Origin: Methanoregula sp.
GTDB taxonomy: Archaea > Halobacteriota > Methanomicrobia > Methanomicrobiales > Methanospirillaceae
DNA: 64,000 nucleotides
NCBI GenBank assembly: GCA_026625165.1
Contig: CP112999.1
Span: forward strand, 1,765,288-1,829,287
Direction: 5' to 3'
Positions 46,407 through 56,237 of this stretch are shown in pieces (the stretch's first letter is position 1; each line of letters opens with the position of its first letter). Both the position numbers and the translations under genes were made by a program. The notes beneath the pieces were generated by a model. The model searched no databases, had not been told where the DNA came from, and saw only the letters and a list, made by a program, of their open reading frames with translations.

Positions 46407-47987
46407 CTATTTTGTCCGCTTGTTTGCCCTGCATGCCTCAACAAAACCAAGATATGGGGGGGAGGGGCGCGTCGGACGGGATTTGAATTCTGGGTGGAAC
46501 TGGGTCGCCAGATAGAACGGGTGGCTGGCAAGTTCGGCACACTCCATCCGGTTTTTGTTCCTTGCAGAAAATACCAGTCCCGCGCGCTCGAACTTTTCAA
46601 TAAATCTCGGGTTTACCTCATACCGGTGCCGGTGCCGCTCGGTGATTATTTTCTGCCCGTACAGCTTCATCGCCAGCGTCCCGTCACGTATCTCGGCAGA
46701 ATAATCTCCAAGGCGCATGGTGCCGCCCAGTTCAGTGACCCCCTCCTGTTCCGGCAGGAGGGCGATCACGTGCGTCCCGCCGCCCATCTCCTCGCTGATT
46801 GCATCCGGAATACCAAGGACATTCCTTGCATATTCGACCACACAGAGCTGGAACCCCAAACACAGTCCAAGGAACGGCACATTATTCTCCCGGGCAAACC
46901 GGATCGCTTCAATCTTGCCTTCGATGCCACGACTCCCAAACCCGCCCGGGATCAACACACCATCAAAATCTTTCAGCTGGCACTTTTCATACCGCTCGGC
47001 ATCCAGCCATACGATCTTCACCTCGGTTGAAAGAGCCCTCCCCGCGTGTTTGAGCGCCTCTTTGATGCTGATATAGACATCCTCGATACCATACTTGCTC
47101 ACGATGGCAACCGTGACCCGGTTTGTATACTCTTTGGTAACGATCCGGTACCAGCTTGAGTCAACCTCCCGTTTCTCTAAGTTTAGGTGAGTCGAGAGTG
47201 CATCGGCAAGCCCCTCCTTTTCCATCTCCATGGGGACTTCGTAGATGTCCGGCACGGTCGCTGCGCTGATAACTCCCGTCTGGGGAAGGTCACAGAACGC
47301 TGAAATCTTGCGTTTGGTGTGGGCACCAATGGGGCGTTCGCTCCTGCCTACAATAATCTCAGCGTGGAGCCCCAGCTCCCTGAGCGCCTTGACCGAGTGC
47401 TGGGTGGGTTTTGTCTTGAGATCCCCCATCGTGTCCTCGGGTATCAGGGTAACATGGATCAGGACATAATCATACTCCGGCAGCTCCCCCCGCATCTGCC
47501 GGATCGCTTCCAAGAACGGCATGCTTTCGATATCGCCAACCGTTCCGCCGACCTCGACAAGGCAGATATCCGCTATTGTCCCATCAGGGAATTCTTCTTC
47601 CGCAGCCTGACGTATACACGTCTTGATCTGGTCGGTGATGTGTGGGATGATCTGGACGGTTTCTCCAAGAAAATCGCCGCGTCGTTCCTTTTCGATAACC
47701 GTGCGGTAGACCTTGCCGGTGGTGATGTTGTGGGGGGATGTGAGTTCGATATCCAGGAACCGCTCATAATTTCCAAGGTCAAGGTCGACTTCTCCCCCAT
47801 CCTTGAGAACAAAAACTTCCCCATGCTGGGCAGGGTTCATCGTTCCCGCATCGATGTTGAGATAAGGATCGATTTTTACCGCAGTGACCCGGTATCCGCG
47901 GTTCTTGAGGATACGACCCACCGATGCTGCTGTAATCCCTTTGCCAAGCCCGCTCATCACACCGCCGGTAATAATGATATACTTCAC
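46407..47987 (-). CDS. pyrG: CTP synthase
   Basis: 526 aa from GTG 47987, chosen for the SD AAGGAGACC and the family start '[17 protein letters not shown]'. Synthetase domain (1-~265) with P-loop 'SGLGKG' and '[13 protein letters not shown]'. Class I glutaminase domain with nucleophile Cys in '[10 protein letters not shown]' (~365) and 'QFHPE' near the end. Makes CTP from UTP, ATP and glutamine. Confidence 0.96.
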   Translation of the reverse strand: MKYIIITGGVMSGLGKGITAASVGRILKNRGYRVTAVKIDPYLNIDAGTMNPAQHGEVFVLKDGGEVDLDLGNYERFLDIELTSPHNITTGKVYRTVIEKERRGDFLGETVQIIPHITDQIKTCIRQAAEEEFPDGTIADICLVEVGGTVGDIESMPFLEAIRQMRGELPEYDYVLIHVTLIPEDTMGDLKTKPTQHSVKALRELGLHAEIIVGRSERPIGAHTKRKISAFCDLPQTGVISAATVPDIYEVPMEMEKEGLADALSTHLNLEKREVDSSWYRIVTKEYTNRVTVAIVSKYGIEDVYISIKEALKHAGRALSTEVKIVWLDAERYEKCQLKDFDGVLIPGGFGSRGIEGKIEAIRFARENNVPFLGLCLGFQLCVVEYARNVLGIPDAISEEMGGGTHVIALLPEQEGVTELGGTMRLGDYSAEIRDGTLAMKLYGQKIITERHRHRYEVNPRFIEKFERAGLVFSARNKNRMECAELASHPFYLATQFHPEFKSRPTRPSPPYLGFVEACRANKRTK

Positions 47988-48102
47988 GAAGGTCTCCTTA
48001 ATTGATGTATCATTTGAGTGCAATCCGTATTATTGTTATCATCCCACCGTCAGGATCTGAGAAATCGATCCAGTCGGTTCCAGTTCGTAAGAACAGAAAA
48101 AA

Positions 48103-48112
48103 CTTAAATTTT
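48103..48112 (+). promoter_or_regulatory. TATA box of the TPR gene
   Basis: CTTAAATTTT preceded by an A-rich BRE-like stretch, centred ~18 and ~24 nt before the two ATGs (48125, 48131). The distance suggests a leaderless transcript starting at the second ATG. Confidence 0.5.
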
Positions 48113-48124
48113 TACGTACAATAT

Positions 48125-48880
48125 ATGGGCATGCAATTCCGACAAATCATTTCATATCTGTGCCTGTTTGCTGCCATGTGCATTTTGATGCAACCTGTGA
48201 CGGCTGTAACGACTCGGGATGATGCGACGACATATTATAACTTAGCTGAGATAAAACTCTCGCAAGGGGAAATCGAGCAGGCTATCTACTATTTCGATAA
48301 AGCACTTGCATCTAATACCTCGATAATGGAGGGAACCGGCACAATTGTCTACATTTACGCTGACAAGGCCGGAGCACTTCTCCAGCTTGAGAGATACAAT
48401 GATGCACTTACAACGGCAGAACAGGGTCTTGCCATCGATAATACATATCCGGTTTTATTGAATAACAAAGGATATGCACTCTATAAACTGGGAAAACCGC
48501 AGGATGCTGTTGATTCTTATGATAAGGCAATCACAAGGGCAACCAGCATCAAGGAATCTCTCAATAAAACCGCAGGTGAAACTGATTCACTGGTTGACTC
48601 CCTTCCCAAGTACCTGACAAACAAGGGAGATGCCTTGTATGATATGGGACGCTACCAGGACTCGATTGCAGCCTATACAAAAGCACTTACAGAGGATCCG
48701 GGGTACACCCGGGCAACGGAAGGGCTCGCCCGTGCACAACAGAAATCTTCTGAAATATCCCCCGTCATGATCATTGCCGTGATTGTCCTGATTCTGGTCG
48801 GATGCGGTGCAGCCTATTACGTGCTGAAGAAAAAACCATCAGGGGATTCTGCATCAGGGAAGACAGGTAATAAAAAATAG
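48125..48880 (+). CDS. Exported, membrane-anchored TPR protein
   Basis: 251 aa from ATG 48125 (or 48131). N-terminal signal ('IISYLCLFAAMCILM'), then about four TPR units ('YYNLAEIKLSQGEIEQAIYY', 'NKGYALYKLGKPQDAVDSYD', 'NKGDALYDMGRYQDSIAAYT'), a C-terminal membrane helix ('VMIIAVIVLILVGCGAAYYV') and a Lys-rich tail inside. The TPR part faces outward: a likely surface scaffold for envelope proteins. Partner unknown. Confidence 0.8.
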   Translation: MGMQFRQIISYLCLFAAMCILMQPVTAVTTRDDATTYYNLAEIKLSQGEIEQAIYYFDKALASNTSIMEGTGTIVYIYADKAGALLQLERYNDALTTAEQGLAIDNTYPVLLNNKGYALYKLGKPQDAVDSYDKAITRATSIKESLNKTAGETDSLVDSLPKYLTNKGDALYDMGRYQDSIAAYTKALTEDPGYTRATEGLARAQQKSSEISPVMIIAVIVLILVGCGAAYYVLKKKPSGDSASGKTGNKK

Positions 48881-48933
48881 AATTAAAAATATCTCTTGTT
48901 TTTATCCCAGTTACGGTCTTTTATTATTTCTTT

Positions 48934-49368
48934 TTAAGAATCTCCATGCTCCGATCTCCTCATCGTCACTGCAAATGCCGCAGATGTTCGTGAGAGAATT
49001 GTCTTTTCCGTGTCATCCACCCTGATCTCTCCTTCTGCAAACGCGACGCGTCGCCCTTTTTTAATCACACGACCTTCCGCGAGGATTGCTCCGTCTTGGA
49101 CTCCCCTGATAAAGCTGGTCGATTCCGAGATGGTTGCGATCCCTTCATGGGGCGAGAGAGCCGGGTAGAGGGCAAGTGCCATAGCTTCATCGGCAAGCGC
49201 AGTAAATATCCCCCCCTGAAGCCATCCCACGCCGTTGCACATATCAGGCCGTACCTTCATGCGGAGCATCGCCTTTCCGGCTTCCACGCGCAAGACTTCG
49301 ATTCCCATCAGGCCGAAGAACGGGTTTGCAAGCATCCCCTGTTTTTTTATCTTTTCAAGATATGACAT
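48934..49368 (-). CDS. PaaI-type hotdog thioesterase
   Basis: 144 aa from ATG 49368 (ATG 49377 also possible; the frame extends to 49413). Hotdog core 'GGIFTALADEAMALALY' (~52-68) and 'ESTSFIRGVQDGAILAEGRV' in pieces. Hydrolyses acyl- or aryl-CoA thioesters in the PaaI/YbgC family. Monocistronic. Substrate unknown. Confidence 0.85.
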   Translation of the reverse strand: MSYLEKIKKQGMLANPFFGLMGIEVLRVEAGKAMLRMKVRPDMCNGVGWLQGGIFTALADEAMALALYPALSPHEGIATISESTSFIRGVQDGAILAEGRVIKKGRRVAFAEGEIRVDDTEKTILSRTSAAFAVTMRRSEHGDS

Positions 49369-49457
49369 TATTCTCATCAATGATCGGGAGCGCCGGACAA
49401 TGAAGGTTGCCATGTTGGGGGGTGTCGTGCCATTTTATACACACCCTGCAAAAATGT

Positions 49458-49694
49458 ATGGTTATGCAAAACGATGAACCCCGACAGATGCTTGCCGACC
49501 TGATCTGGCTCAATTCACTGATTGCAACCGAACTGATCCAGATAACAGAGAATACCTCTGCGATCCTGCACAAATCCGGACCGCCTGAGAGTTGCCTGCA
49601 GGACCATAACTTATTGCGATCGACTGCACTTGCGATTGCGGAGCGGTACAAACCAGGCACCGCCCTGGCCCGGCACCTCGGTGAGCACCAGTAA
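49458..49694 (+). CDS. Small hypothetical protein
   Basis: 78 aa from ATG 49458, with a TATA-like 'TTTTATAC' ~25 nt upstream suggesting a leaderless mRNA. Two predicted helices ('MLADLIWLNSLIATELIQI' and 'LLRSTALAIAERYK'). No recognised family. It is followed closely by the DJ-1-like gene. Confidence 0.5.
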   Translation: MVMQNDEPRQMLADLIWLNSLIATELIQITENTSAILHKSGPPESCLQDHNLLRSTALAIAERYKPGTALARHLGEHQ

Positions 49695-49726
49695 TGTTAT
49701 TCGTGTAGTGATACCACAGGTACTGT

Positions 49727-50242
49727 ATGAAACTCCTCGTCGCCATTGCACCGGAACGGTACAGGGACGAAGAACTGGACGAACCGATCGCGGCATTTAA
49801 GAAAGGGGGGATCGGATTTGATATTGCCTCCACAAAGACCGGCACCTGCAAAGGTATGCTTGGGGGAACAGCACACGCTTCGCTTTCCTTTGAACAGGCC
49901 GGCCCCTCGCAATATGCCGGCCTTGTGATCATTGGAGGGGCAGGCTCACCGCCTCATCTCTGGGGAAATAAAGACCTCATCCAACTGGCAGGCAGTTTTT
50001 ACCAACAGAAAAAAATTGTTGCCGCTATCTGCCTCTCCCCGGTCGTGCTTGCCCGTGCAGGGCTCCTGAAAGGCAAAAAAGCAACATTTTTCAAGACCCC
50101 GGACTCCTTTGCAGAGATGAATGCAGGGGGTGCGATCATAAGTGAGGCTCCGGTTGTAATCGACATCCCGGTTATCACTGCAAACGGTCCCGCCGCTGCG
50201 ACCGCATTCGGGGAAGCAATTGTCGCCCGGCTTAAGCCATAA
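49727..50242 (+). CDS. DJ-1/PfpI family protein
   Basis: 171 aa. 'LVIIGGAGSPPHLW' (~67-80) and the nucleophile elbow Cys in 'AAICLSPVVLA' (~99-109) mark the class I glutaminase-like fold of DJ-1/PfpI. Possible roles are protein deglycation, chaperone or protease; no specific one can be chosen. Confidence 0.85.
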   Translation: MKLLVAIAPERYRDEELDEPIAAFKKGGIGFDIASTKTGTCKGMLGGTAHASLSFEQAGPSQYAGLVIIGGAGSPPHLWGNKDLIQLAGSFYQQKKIVAAICLSPVVLARAGLLKGKKATFFKTPDSFAEMNAGGAIISEAPVVIDIPVITANGPAAATAFGEAIVARLKP

Positions 50243-50258
50243 TAAAAGCAGGTAATCT

Positions 50259-50966
50259 ATGGATGCTCCTCCGGATATCAGGTACAGCCTCGTAATCCCT
50301 GCGTATAATGAGGAGGCGCGGATCGCACCGCTGTTCGACCAGATCGGGGAGTTTACCGGAGAGCTGATCGTCGTTTGTGACGGTAAGGACCACACACCAG
50401 ATGTTGTCATGAGGATTTCTGCCGCACGGCCTGACCTGACCATCCGGTGCCTGACATTTTCCCGGCGGCTGGGGAAGGGCGGGGGAGTTATCGAGGGTAT
50501 AAAAGCGGCACGGGGAGAATTCGTGGGCTATTTTGATGCCGATGGTTCAACCGGCATCGGTGAGATGATGATGCTCTTTAAGCAGCTCTCCGTATATGAC
50601 GGCGCAATTGGATCGCGATGGGTAAGGGGCGCCGTCCTTAATGTAAAACAGGGAGTGCTGCGGCAACTGGAAAGCAGGGTGTTTAACCTGATCATCCGCT
50701 TACTCTTCGGGCTTCGTTACCATGATACCCAGTGCGGGGCAAAGGTATTCAGGAGGCATGCGGTCGGTTCCGTACTGCCACGCATGGTCTCGACAGGGTT
50801 TGAGTTTGATGTCGAACTTCTCTGGAGATTACAAAGGGGGGGATATGTTGTTGGGGAATTTCCCATACAATGGCAGAATACCGGTGACTCGCGGGTCAGG
50901 CGGCGTGATATGATTGGGATGGTTGCAGGCCTGATTAGAGTACGGTTCTGCCCGGAGCGCCCATGA
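50259..50966 (+). CDS. Family 2 glycosyltransferase (dolichyl-phosphate sugar type)
   Basis: 235 aa. GT-A fold: 'SLVIPAYNEEARI' (10-22), 'LGKGGGVIEGIKAARG', DxD motif in 'GYFDADGSTG' (~88-97), 'DTQCGAKVFRR' and 'GFEFDVELLWRL'. Resembles ALG5/Dpm1-type enzymes that load a sugar onto a polyprenyl phosphate. The next gene starts 4 nt inside it. Confidence 0.88.
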   Translation: MDAPPDIRYSLVIPAYNEEARIAPLFDQIGEFTGELIVVCDGKDHTPDVVMRISAARPDLTIRCLTFSRRLGKGGGVIEGIKAARGEFVGYFDADGSTGIGEMMMLFKQLSVYDGAIGSRWVRGAVLNVKQGVLRQLESRVFNLIIRLLFGLRYHDTQCGAKVFRRHAVGSVLPRMVSTGFEFDVELLWRLQRGGYVVGEFPIQWQNTGDSRVRRRDMIGMVAGLIRVRFCPERP

Positions 50967-52777
50967 TTCCTGCCACAATCAAAGACCAGAAAAAAGAGGC
51001 CTTCCGGCTCTTTGAGGACGGGAGGTACCAGGAGTCACTGAACCTCTGCATGCTGGTGCTTGAATCTGAAAAGGACCAGCCCGTGGAAGTGCTTGCCGCC
51101 ACAAACCTGTTTTATACGGGAAAACTGGAAGACGCCCAGGTGCATTTCCGCGACCTTGCCCAGAAGATGCCGGATTCTTCCTATGTGCACAGCTATTTGG
51201 GAAAAGTGCTCGAGGCAGGAGGGGATGAAGGGGCGATTGCCGAGTATGCGACTGCGGTGCACCTTGATCCGACCAACCAGGACGCCCTGCGGAGTTACGC
51301 GGAATACCTGACCTCTCGGAAAGATTACCGTGGGGCAGTCCCGGTCCTTGAGCGGCTCCTGACGTTAAGCAGAAACGAACGTGACATAAAAAACCTTATA
51401 CGGGCGCTTATCGAGACAGGGGAACCAAAAAAAGCGCTCGATACTCACCGCGAACTTCTTGGCGACCGCACATTAAGCCAGGAATACCTCGACGCCCTTA
51501 TCTGCTCCAGGCAGTTCAGGGAGGCTGCACAGGCGGCACTTGATGCATACCGGAATTCCAGGGATCCTGCCATCCTCCGTAAATACCTTGCTTCCCTTGC
51601 GCAGTACGACCTTCCCTCCTCCCTTGATGCGTATGCACTGCATGCCCGTGATGCAGACAACGGGGATATCCTTGTCGATTACATCCTGCTTCTTAAAGCA
51701 TCGGGCAATCACCAGAAGGCTCTTGAAATGAGCAGAAATCTGCTCGCAAAGACAAAACAGCCGGTCCACCGCCTCGTCGCATGCGATATCTGCGCAGACC
51801 TCGGGAGTTCAGAAAACGCACTGGCTGAGTACGAGCGCCTGATAGCCAATGAGATCCGTACAAAAAACAACCCTGATGCTCTCATCCGGATTATTTCCCG
51901 GTACCGGAAATTTATTCAAGAGAAGGTTCCGGAACCTGACGCACTTTCACGGTTCCTGTCGGTTGTCTCAAAGGACATGAATATTGCAAGCCTTCTGGAA
52001 ACCGCACGGTACTACGAGGATCTTGGCAATAAAAACGAAGCACAGAGCTGGTTCTACCGGGCATACCGTGCGGATTTTCTGTCAGGAGGGCTGGAATACG
52101 CAAAGTTTCTTGCCGGGAACCGTGAAGAGCGTGAATGCGAGAAAGTGATGATTTATATTCTCAACAACGTGAAGCGCTCTGCAGATCTTCACCGCGTCGC
52201 TGCTGTCATTGTTGATGAACACCGCCCGATGCACACGATGAGGAGGCTGATGGACCATGTGGTCCGGAGGCTGGAAGAACGCAGGTCAAACCTGAATTCC
52301 GAAGGGCTGGAACTGCTCGCCATCACTCTTTTTGTTGCTGCCCGCCATGCTCTTGAAGATACGGATTTTGCAGACTGCAAACGCCTCTGCCTCCGGGGCA
52401 TCGATGTCCTGCCAGCTCATACCAGGGTAATACAGCTGGAAGATTACCTGAACCTGATCAAATCATGCAAGGACAAGGCGATCGCAGACCGGCCGATCAT
52501 GGACATGCCCCTGCTGAAGCACCGGGCGGTGCAGGTGTCGTCAGCCCGGCAGATCCGTGAAGAACTTGACCTTGATGAACAGGAACAGAAGATAGTTGAG
52601 TTTCTCCGTTCGCATAAGAAAGCGACAGAGGTTGAACTGAGAAAAGCGCTCAATACGCGGAGGGTGGTCGGAATAATGAACCGGCTTATCCAGAAGGCAG
52701 CAGCGCGTGATGTGGAAATCATCGATAAAAAAGGTGTTGGTGATGACGGGGAGGTCTATGAGTATGTCGGAACCTGA
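50963..52777 (+). CDS. TPR protein with C-terminal winged helix
   Basis: 604 aa. Many degenerate TPR-like helix pairs from ~10 to ~520 ('AFRLFEDGRYQESLNLCM', 'AIAEYATAVHLDPTNQDAL' and others). The last ~60 residues read as a winged helix ('EQKIVEFLRSHKKATEVEL', 'RRVVGIMNRLIQKAA'). Soluble. It overlaps the BrxD-like ATPase by 20 nt, so the two probably work together; upstream it overlaps the glycosyltransferase by 4 nt. Confidence 0.75.
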   Translation: MIPATIKDQKKEAFRLFEDGRYQESLNLCMLVLESEKDQPVEVLAATNLFYTGKLEDAQVHFRDLAQKMPDSSYVHSYLGKVLEAGGDEGAIAEYATAVHLDPTNQDALRSYAEYLTSRKDYRGAVPVLERLLTLSRNERDIKNLIRALIETGEPKKALDTHRELLGDRTLSQEYLDALICSRQFREAAQAALDAYRNSRDPAILRKYLASLAQYDLPSSLDAYALHARDADNGDILVDYILLLKASGNHQKALEMSRNLLAKTKQPVHRLVACDICADLGSSENALAEYERLIANEIRTKNNPDALIRIISRYRKFIQEKVPEPDALSRFLSVVSKDMNIASLLETARYYEDLGNKNEAQSWFYRAYRADFLSGGLEYAKFLAGNREERECEKVMIYILNNVKRSADLHRVAAVIVDEHRPMHTMRRLMDHVVRRLEERRSNLNSEGLELLAITLFVAARHALEDTDFADCKRLCLRGIDVLPAHTRVIQLEDYLNLIKSCKDKAIADRPIMDMPLLKHRAVQVSSARQIREELDLDEQEQKIVEFLRSHKKATEVELRKALNTRRVVGIMNRLIQKAAARDVEIIDKKGVGDDGEVYEYVGT

Positions 52778-54059
52778 ACGGATGGACAAGAAAAAACTGG
52801 AGAGCATCAATATTATTAATGCCCTGCGCAGGGGGACGGTGCCGGGCAGCGGGCTTGAAAGGATCGCTGTCGGGCTTGATGTTGAAGAAGGGGTGATGGG
52901 AAAACAGCTCGATTACGTCGCGCAGGGCGGGGGGGACCTGAAGTTTATCCGGGGGGATTATGGGAGCGGAAAGACTTTTTTAGTCGCCCGCACCCTTGAA
53001 ATGGCCCGAATCAAGCGATTTGTCACGTCCCATGTCGTCATCTCACCGGCATCCCCGCTCTATAAGCTCAAGGCACTCTACCAGCAGGTCTGCACAAACC
53101 TGCGGACGATAGAAGAGGATCATGCAATAAAAACCATCGTTGACAACTGGCTCTTTGCTATCGAGGAGCGGATCATGGCAGTGAGCGGCACCGGGATCGT
53201 CGACGCCGCACTTGAAGCGGCAACCGAACGGGAGATAGAGTCAGCTTTAGCCGGGATCTCGGAAATGAACTCGGCTCTTGCCGCGGCGCTCCGCACCTAT
53301 TACCGGGCCAACAATGCCGGCGATTTCCAGCTGGCACAGTCCGCCTTAGGCTGGATCTCTGCTGAACCAAACATCGGCAGGGACTTCAAACAAAAAGCCG
53401 GTATCAAAGGGGATATCGACGATACCATCGCCCTTGTATTCCTCCAGGGGCTTGTCACTGTCATGCAGGGGGCGGGCTACAGCGGGCTTGCAATCGCTGT
53501 TGATGAGATGGAGACCACGCAGGCGCTCCCGAAAAACCAGCGCGACAAGGGCTACCAGACACTCGTCCATATCATTGACGCGCTTGACCGGGGCGCTATG
53601 CCCCGGTGCTTCTTCCTGTTCACCGGTACCCCGGCGATGTTTGACGGATCCCGCGGGATCCGGTCGGTGCCGCCGCTCTATGACCGGATCAGCGTGGTTC
53701 AGACTGACACATTTAAAAATCCCCGCCAGCCCCAGATCATCCTCTCGAAATTCGACACCGCAAAGCTTGAGCAGATCGCACTGAAAGTGGTCGATATCTA
53801 CTCGCAGGCATTTACCGAGGTGGACCGGGAACGTATCTCCCACCGGTTCATACGGGCGATGATCAAGAAGATCACCAGCCGGTTTGGCGGGAGGGTGGAT
53901 GTCATCCCGCGGATCTTTTTAAAGGAGTTTGTCGATGTGCTCGATAAGTGCGAACTCTATGAGGCTTATAACCCGTGGGACACCTACGAGTTTGATGCAG
54001 GGCACCTAAAAGGCGAGCTTAAAAAAGAAGAAGAAGCTGTGATGGTAGTGGAGTTCTGA
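52758..54059 (+). CDS. BrxD-like (DUF2791) P-loop ATPase
   Basis: 433 aa from ATG 52758 (GGAGG at 52749-52753; an ATG at 52764 is also possible). N-terminal 'IINALRRGTVPGSGLERIAVG' in pieces, Walker A 'GDYGSGKT' (66-73), Walker B around D249-E250 ('AVDEMETT') and 'FLFTGTPAMFDG'. This is the DUF2791/BrxD family of STAND-like ATPases found in phage-defence and related gene sets. No PglX, PglZ, BrxA/B/C or Lhr-like BrxHI helicase lies in the window; the only tight partner is the TPR/winged-helix protein. Confidence 0.8.
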   Translation: MSMSEPERMDKKKLESINIINALRRGTVPGSGLERIAVGLDVEEGVMGKQLDYVAQGGGDLKFIRGDYGSGKTFLVARTLEMARIKRFVTSHVVISPASPLYKLKALYQQVCTNLRTIEEDHAIKTIVDNWLFAIEERIMAVSGTGIVDAALEAATEREIESALAGISEMNSALAAALRTYYRANNAGDFQLAQSALGWISAEPNIGRDFKQKAGIKGDIDDTIALVFLQGLVTVMQGAGYSGLAIAVDEMETTQALPKNQRDKGYQTLVHIIDALDRGAMPRCFFLFTGTPAMFDGSRGIRSVPPLYDRISVVQTDTFKNPRQPQIILSKFDTAKLEQIALKVVDIYSQAFTEVDRERISHRFIRAMIKKITSRFGGRVDVIPRIFLKEFVDVLDKCELYEAYNPWDTYEFDAGHLKGELKKEEEAVMVVEF

Positions 54060-54115
54060 TCCGCGCATATGGTTTCCGCCACGTTTAACCCGTCCTGCAT
54101 CCAAAGAGTGATCGT

Positions 54116-54649
54116 ATGCGAAAAGCCCTCCTGTTGACCATCACTGCCTGCCTCCTCTGCGGGATGATGCCGATAGTGAGCGCGATCGCCATAGAAATCA
54201 ATGCTACCCCGTCACAGGTCCATATTGGTGACACTGTCACGCTGAAAGGCTCTGTGACGGGCATCAAGACGATAGCCGTCTACCTTTTTGTGACCGGTCC
54301 TGACCTTGACAACCGCGGTGTCACGCTCGAAAACCTCAATTATCCGGCAGGCCGCGGGCTCTTTACCACGGCGCCGGTCAACCTGAACGACGGGACATGG
54401 GAATATAAGTGGGACACATCGGTGATCCTCGGAACCCTCAAACCGGGCACCTACACGGTCCATGTTGTGAGCACACCTGTCGACAGGCTACGGTTTGCGA
54501 AGGGGGAGTCTGCCCGCACCGATATTGAGTTTTTACCGTCTGATATACCGACAAATGAGGTGCCGCTCAATCCTGTGGTCACCATCGCAGCACTGGTCAC
54601 AGTATCATGTGCCAGTATTTGGCTGGTGCGGCGATCCGAGAAAAAGTAA
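54116..54649 (+). CDS. Exported Ig-like surface protein with C-terminal anchor
   Basis: 177 aa. Signal peptide ('KALLLTITACLLCGMMPIV'), one beta-rich domain ('INATPSQVHIGDTVTLKG', 'LYPYVTGP'-like 'VYLFVTGPDLDNRGV', 'LKPGTYTVHVVSTPVDR') and a C-terminal helix with RR-EKK tail ('VTIAALVTVSCASIWLV'). This domain type recurs in Methanomicrobiales S-layer-like proteins. Monocistronic. Confidence 0.7.
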   Translation: MRKALLLTITACLLCGMMPIVSAIAIEINATPSQVHIGDTVTLKGSVTGIKTIAVYLFVTGPDLDNRGVTLENLNYPAGRGLFTTAPVNLNDGTWEYKWDTSVILGTLKPGTYTVHVVSTPVDRLRFAKGESARTDIEFLPSDIPTNEVPLNPVVTIAALVTVSCASIWLVRRSEKK

Positions 54650-54666
54650 ATTAAAAAACCAAAAAA

Positions 54667-55914
54667 TTATTGCATTTTTCGCCGCACACGCACTGATTCT
54701 GCATGGGCTGAAAGACCCTCGGCATCAGCGATGGTTTCGACGACATCCCCGATTGCCTCCAATCCGTCCCGGCTGATCATCTCAACTGATGTTGTCTTGC
54801 AGAAGTGCTGCACATCAAGCCCTGAATAGGTCTTTGCATATCCCGCTGTCGGAAGCACATGGTTGGTCCCCACCGCGTAATCCCCGCAGGCAACCGCAGA
54901 GTACCGCCCGATAAATATTGCGCCGGCATTCTGAACGCGTGTGACCACAGAAAGGGGATCAGCGACCTGGATGGAAAGGTGCTCTGGGGCAATTGCATCT
55001 GAAGCAGCGATCGCTTCATCCATACCGCTGACAAGGGCATACCCGGAATTTTCAAGCGCCTTTTCAATGATCTCTTTCCTTGGCGCTTTTTTTGTCATGG
55101 CGGCGACCTCTTTTCCGACCCGTTCCGCAAGGGATTTATCCATTGTGATCAGGATGCAGGCAGCATTGGGGTCGTGCTCTGCCTGGGCAAGGATATCAGC
55201 GGCAACGATGCGGGGGTCGGCGGTCTGATCCGCGATGATCCCGATCTCGCTTGGTCCGGCAGGGAAATCGATCTCAACGTTCTCGCGGAGCATCATCTTT
55301 GCCATGGTCACGTACACGTTCCCGGGACCGACGATTTTCTGTACCGGCCGGACCGTTTCCGTACCCAGCGCCATCGCCGCGATTGCCTGAGCTCCTCCGG
55401 CATTATAGATCTCAGTGACACCGGCGATATCCAGCGCAACAAGCGTGAGGGGTTTTATCGGAGGAGGAGAGCAGGCGCAGATCTCTTTTACCCCGGCAAC
55501 GCGTGCCGGGACTGCACACATCAGGGCTGAAGAGGGGTAGGCAGCCCGGCCACCGGGTACATAGATGCCGACCCGGCGGAGCGCGGTTGTTTTTACACCC
55601 AGTACTATACCGGGCTCCACCTCTTCCAGCCATAGGTCCTTGGGGCGCTGGAGCTCGTGGAAGCGTTCAATCCTTACCTCCGCTTCGATCAGGCTCTCGA
55701 CAATTTTCGCATTCACCTGATCATATGCGGATTCGCGCTCTTCATCGGAGACGGCTATATCGGTAAGCTCAACATGTTTTTTCGCGAGCGCCCGCAGTGC
55801 AGAGTCCCCCTCTTTCTGCACCCGGTCAATGATCCCGGTGACGGAGCTACGCACATCCTCAAGGCTGGACTTCCTGCCCGCGATCCATGCATCGACCTCG
55901 ACTGCCTTCCACAT
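54667..55914 (-). CDS. hisD: Histidinol dehydrogenase
   Basis: 415 aa. NAD- and zinc-binding motifs: '[20 protein letters not shown]' in pieces (~107-125), '[16 protein letters not shown]' (~188-203), '[12 protein letters not shown]' and 'APEHLSIQV'. Catalyses the last two steps of histidine synthesis. Convergent with the upstream surface protein; third his gene in this window. Confidence 0.96.
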   Translation of the reverse strand: MWKAVEVDAWIAGRKSSLEDVRSSVTGIIDRVQKEGDSALRALAKKHVELTDIAVSDEERESAYDQVNAKIVESLIEAEVRIERFHELQRPKDLWLEEVEPGIVLGVKTTALRRVGIYVPGGRAAYPSSALMCAVPARVAGVKEICACSPPPIKPLTLVALDIAGVTEIYNAGGAQAIAAMALGTETVRPVQKIVGPGNVYVTMAKMMLRENVEIDFPAGPSEIGIIADQTADPRIVAADILAQAEHDPNAACILITMDKSLAERVGKEVAAMTKKAPRKEIIEKALENSGYALVSGMDEAIAASDAIAPEHLSIQVADPLSVVTRVQNAGAIFIGRYSAVACGDYAVGTNHVLPTAGYAKTYSGLDVQHFCKTTSVEMISRDGLEAIGDVVETIADAEGLSAHAESVRVRRKMQ

Positions 55915-55997
55915 AGTGCGAAAGATTCGGCGGGAAGGCTCGTTAAGGTTTCGACAAAATAACGGTCACCCCTGCAAAAAGAGCATGACTGGTGAAG

Positions 55998-56237
55998 TCA
56001 TGAGTTTGTAGAGGTGCGGATGCCAAGATAAACGCCGATCATTTCCCGAAGTAAAATATGATAGCCCGGCACACGCCAGAGTCTGTATAACACAGATCTC
56101 GCTTGTTCGTTGCCATGGACTGCGAGAGCCCCGAGAGTCCGGATTGCCTCCTTCTGGACATCGTTGATCATCGGTTCCCCGCCGCCACGTGCAAGGATGT
56201 AGAGCGGAAATAATGAATTATCATGGTCTGGTTCCAT
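55998..56237 (-). CDS. Small HEAT-like hypothetical protein
   Basis: 79 aa. A helix pair 'VQKEAIRTLGALAVHGNEQA' then 'RSVLYRLWRVPGYHILLREM' looks like one or two HEAT/armadillo units. It may be a stand-alone small protein or the remnant of a longer repeat protein. No good RBS was seen. Confidence 0.4.
   Translation of the reverse strand: MEPDHDNSLFPLYILARGGGEPMINDVQKEAIRTLGALAVHGNEQARSVLYRLWRVPGYHILLREMIGVYLGIRTSTNS

Noticed and set aside
46394-46600. N-terminal extension of guaAb into pyrG
   Set aside because: The extra residues look random and overlap pyrG coding sequence on the same strand; ATG 46393 gives a normal start.
52758-54059. A complete BREX locus around the BrxD-like ATPase
   Set aside because: No PglX, PglZ, BrxA, BrxB, BrxC or BrxL genes are encoded in the window.
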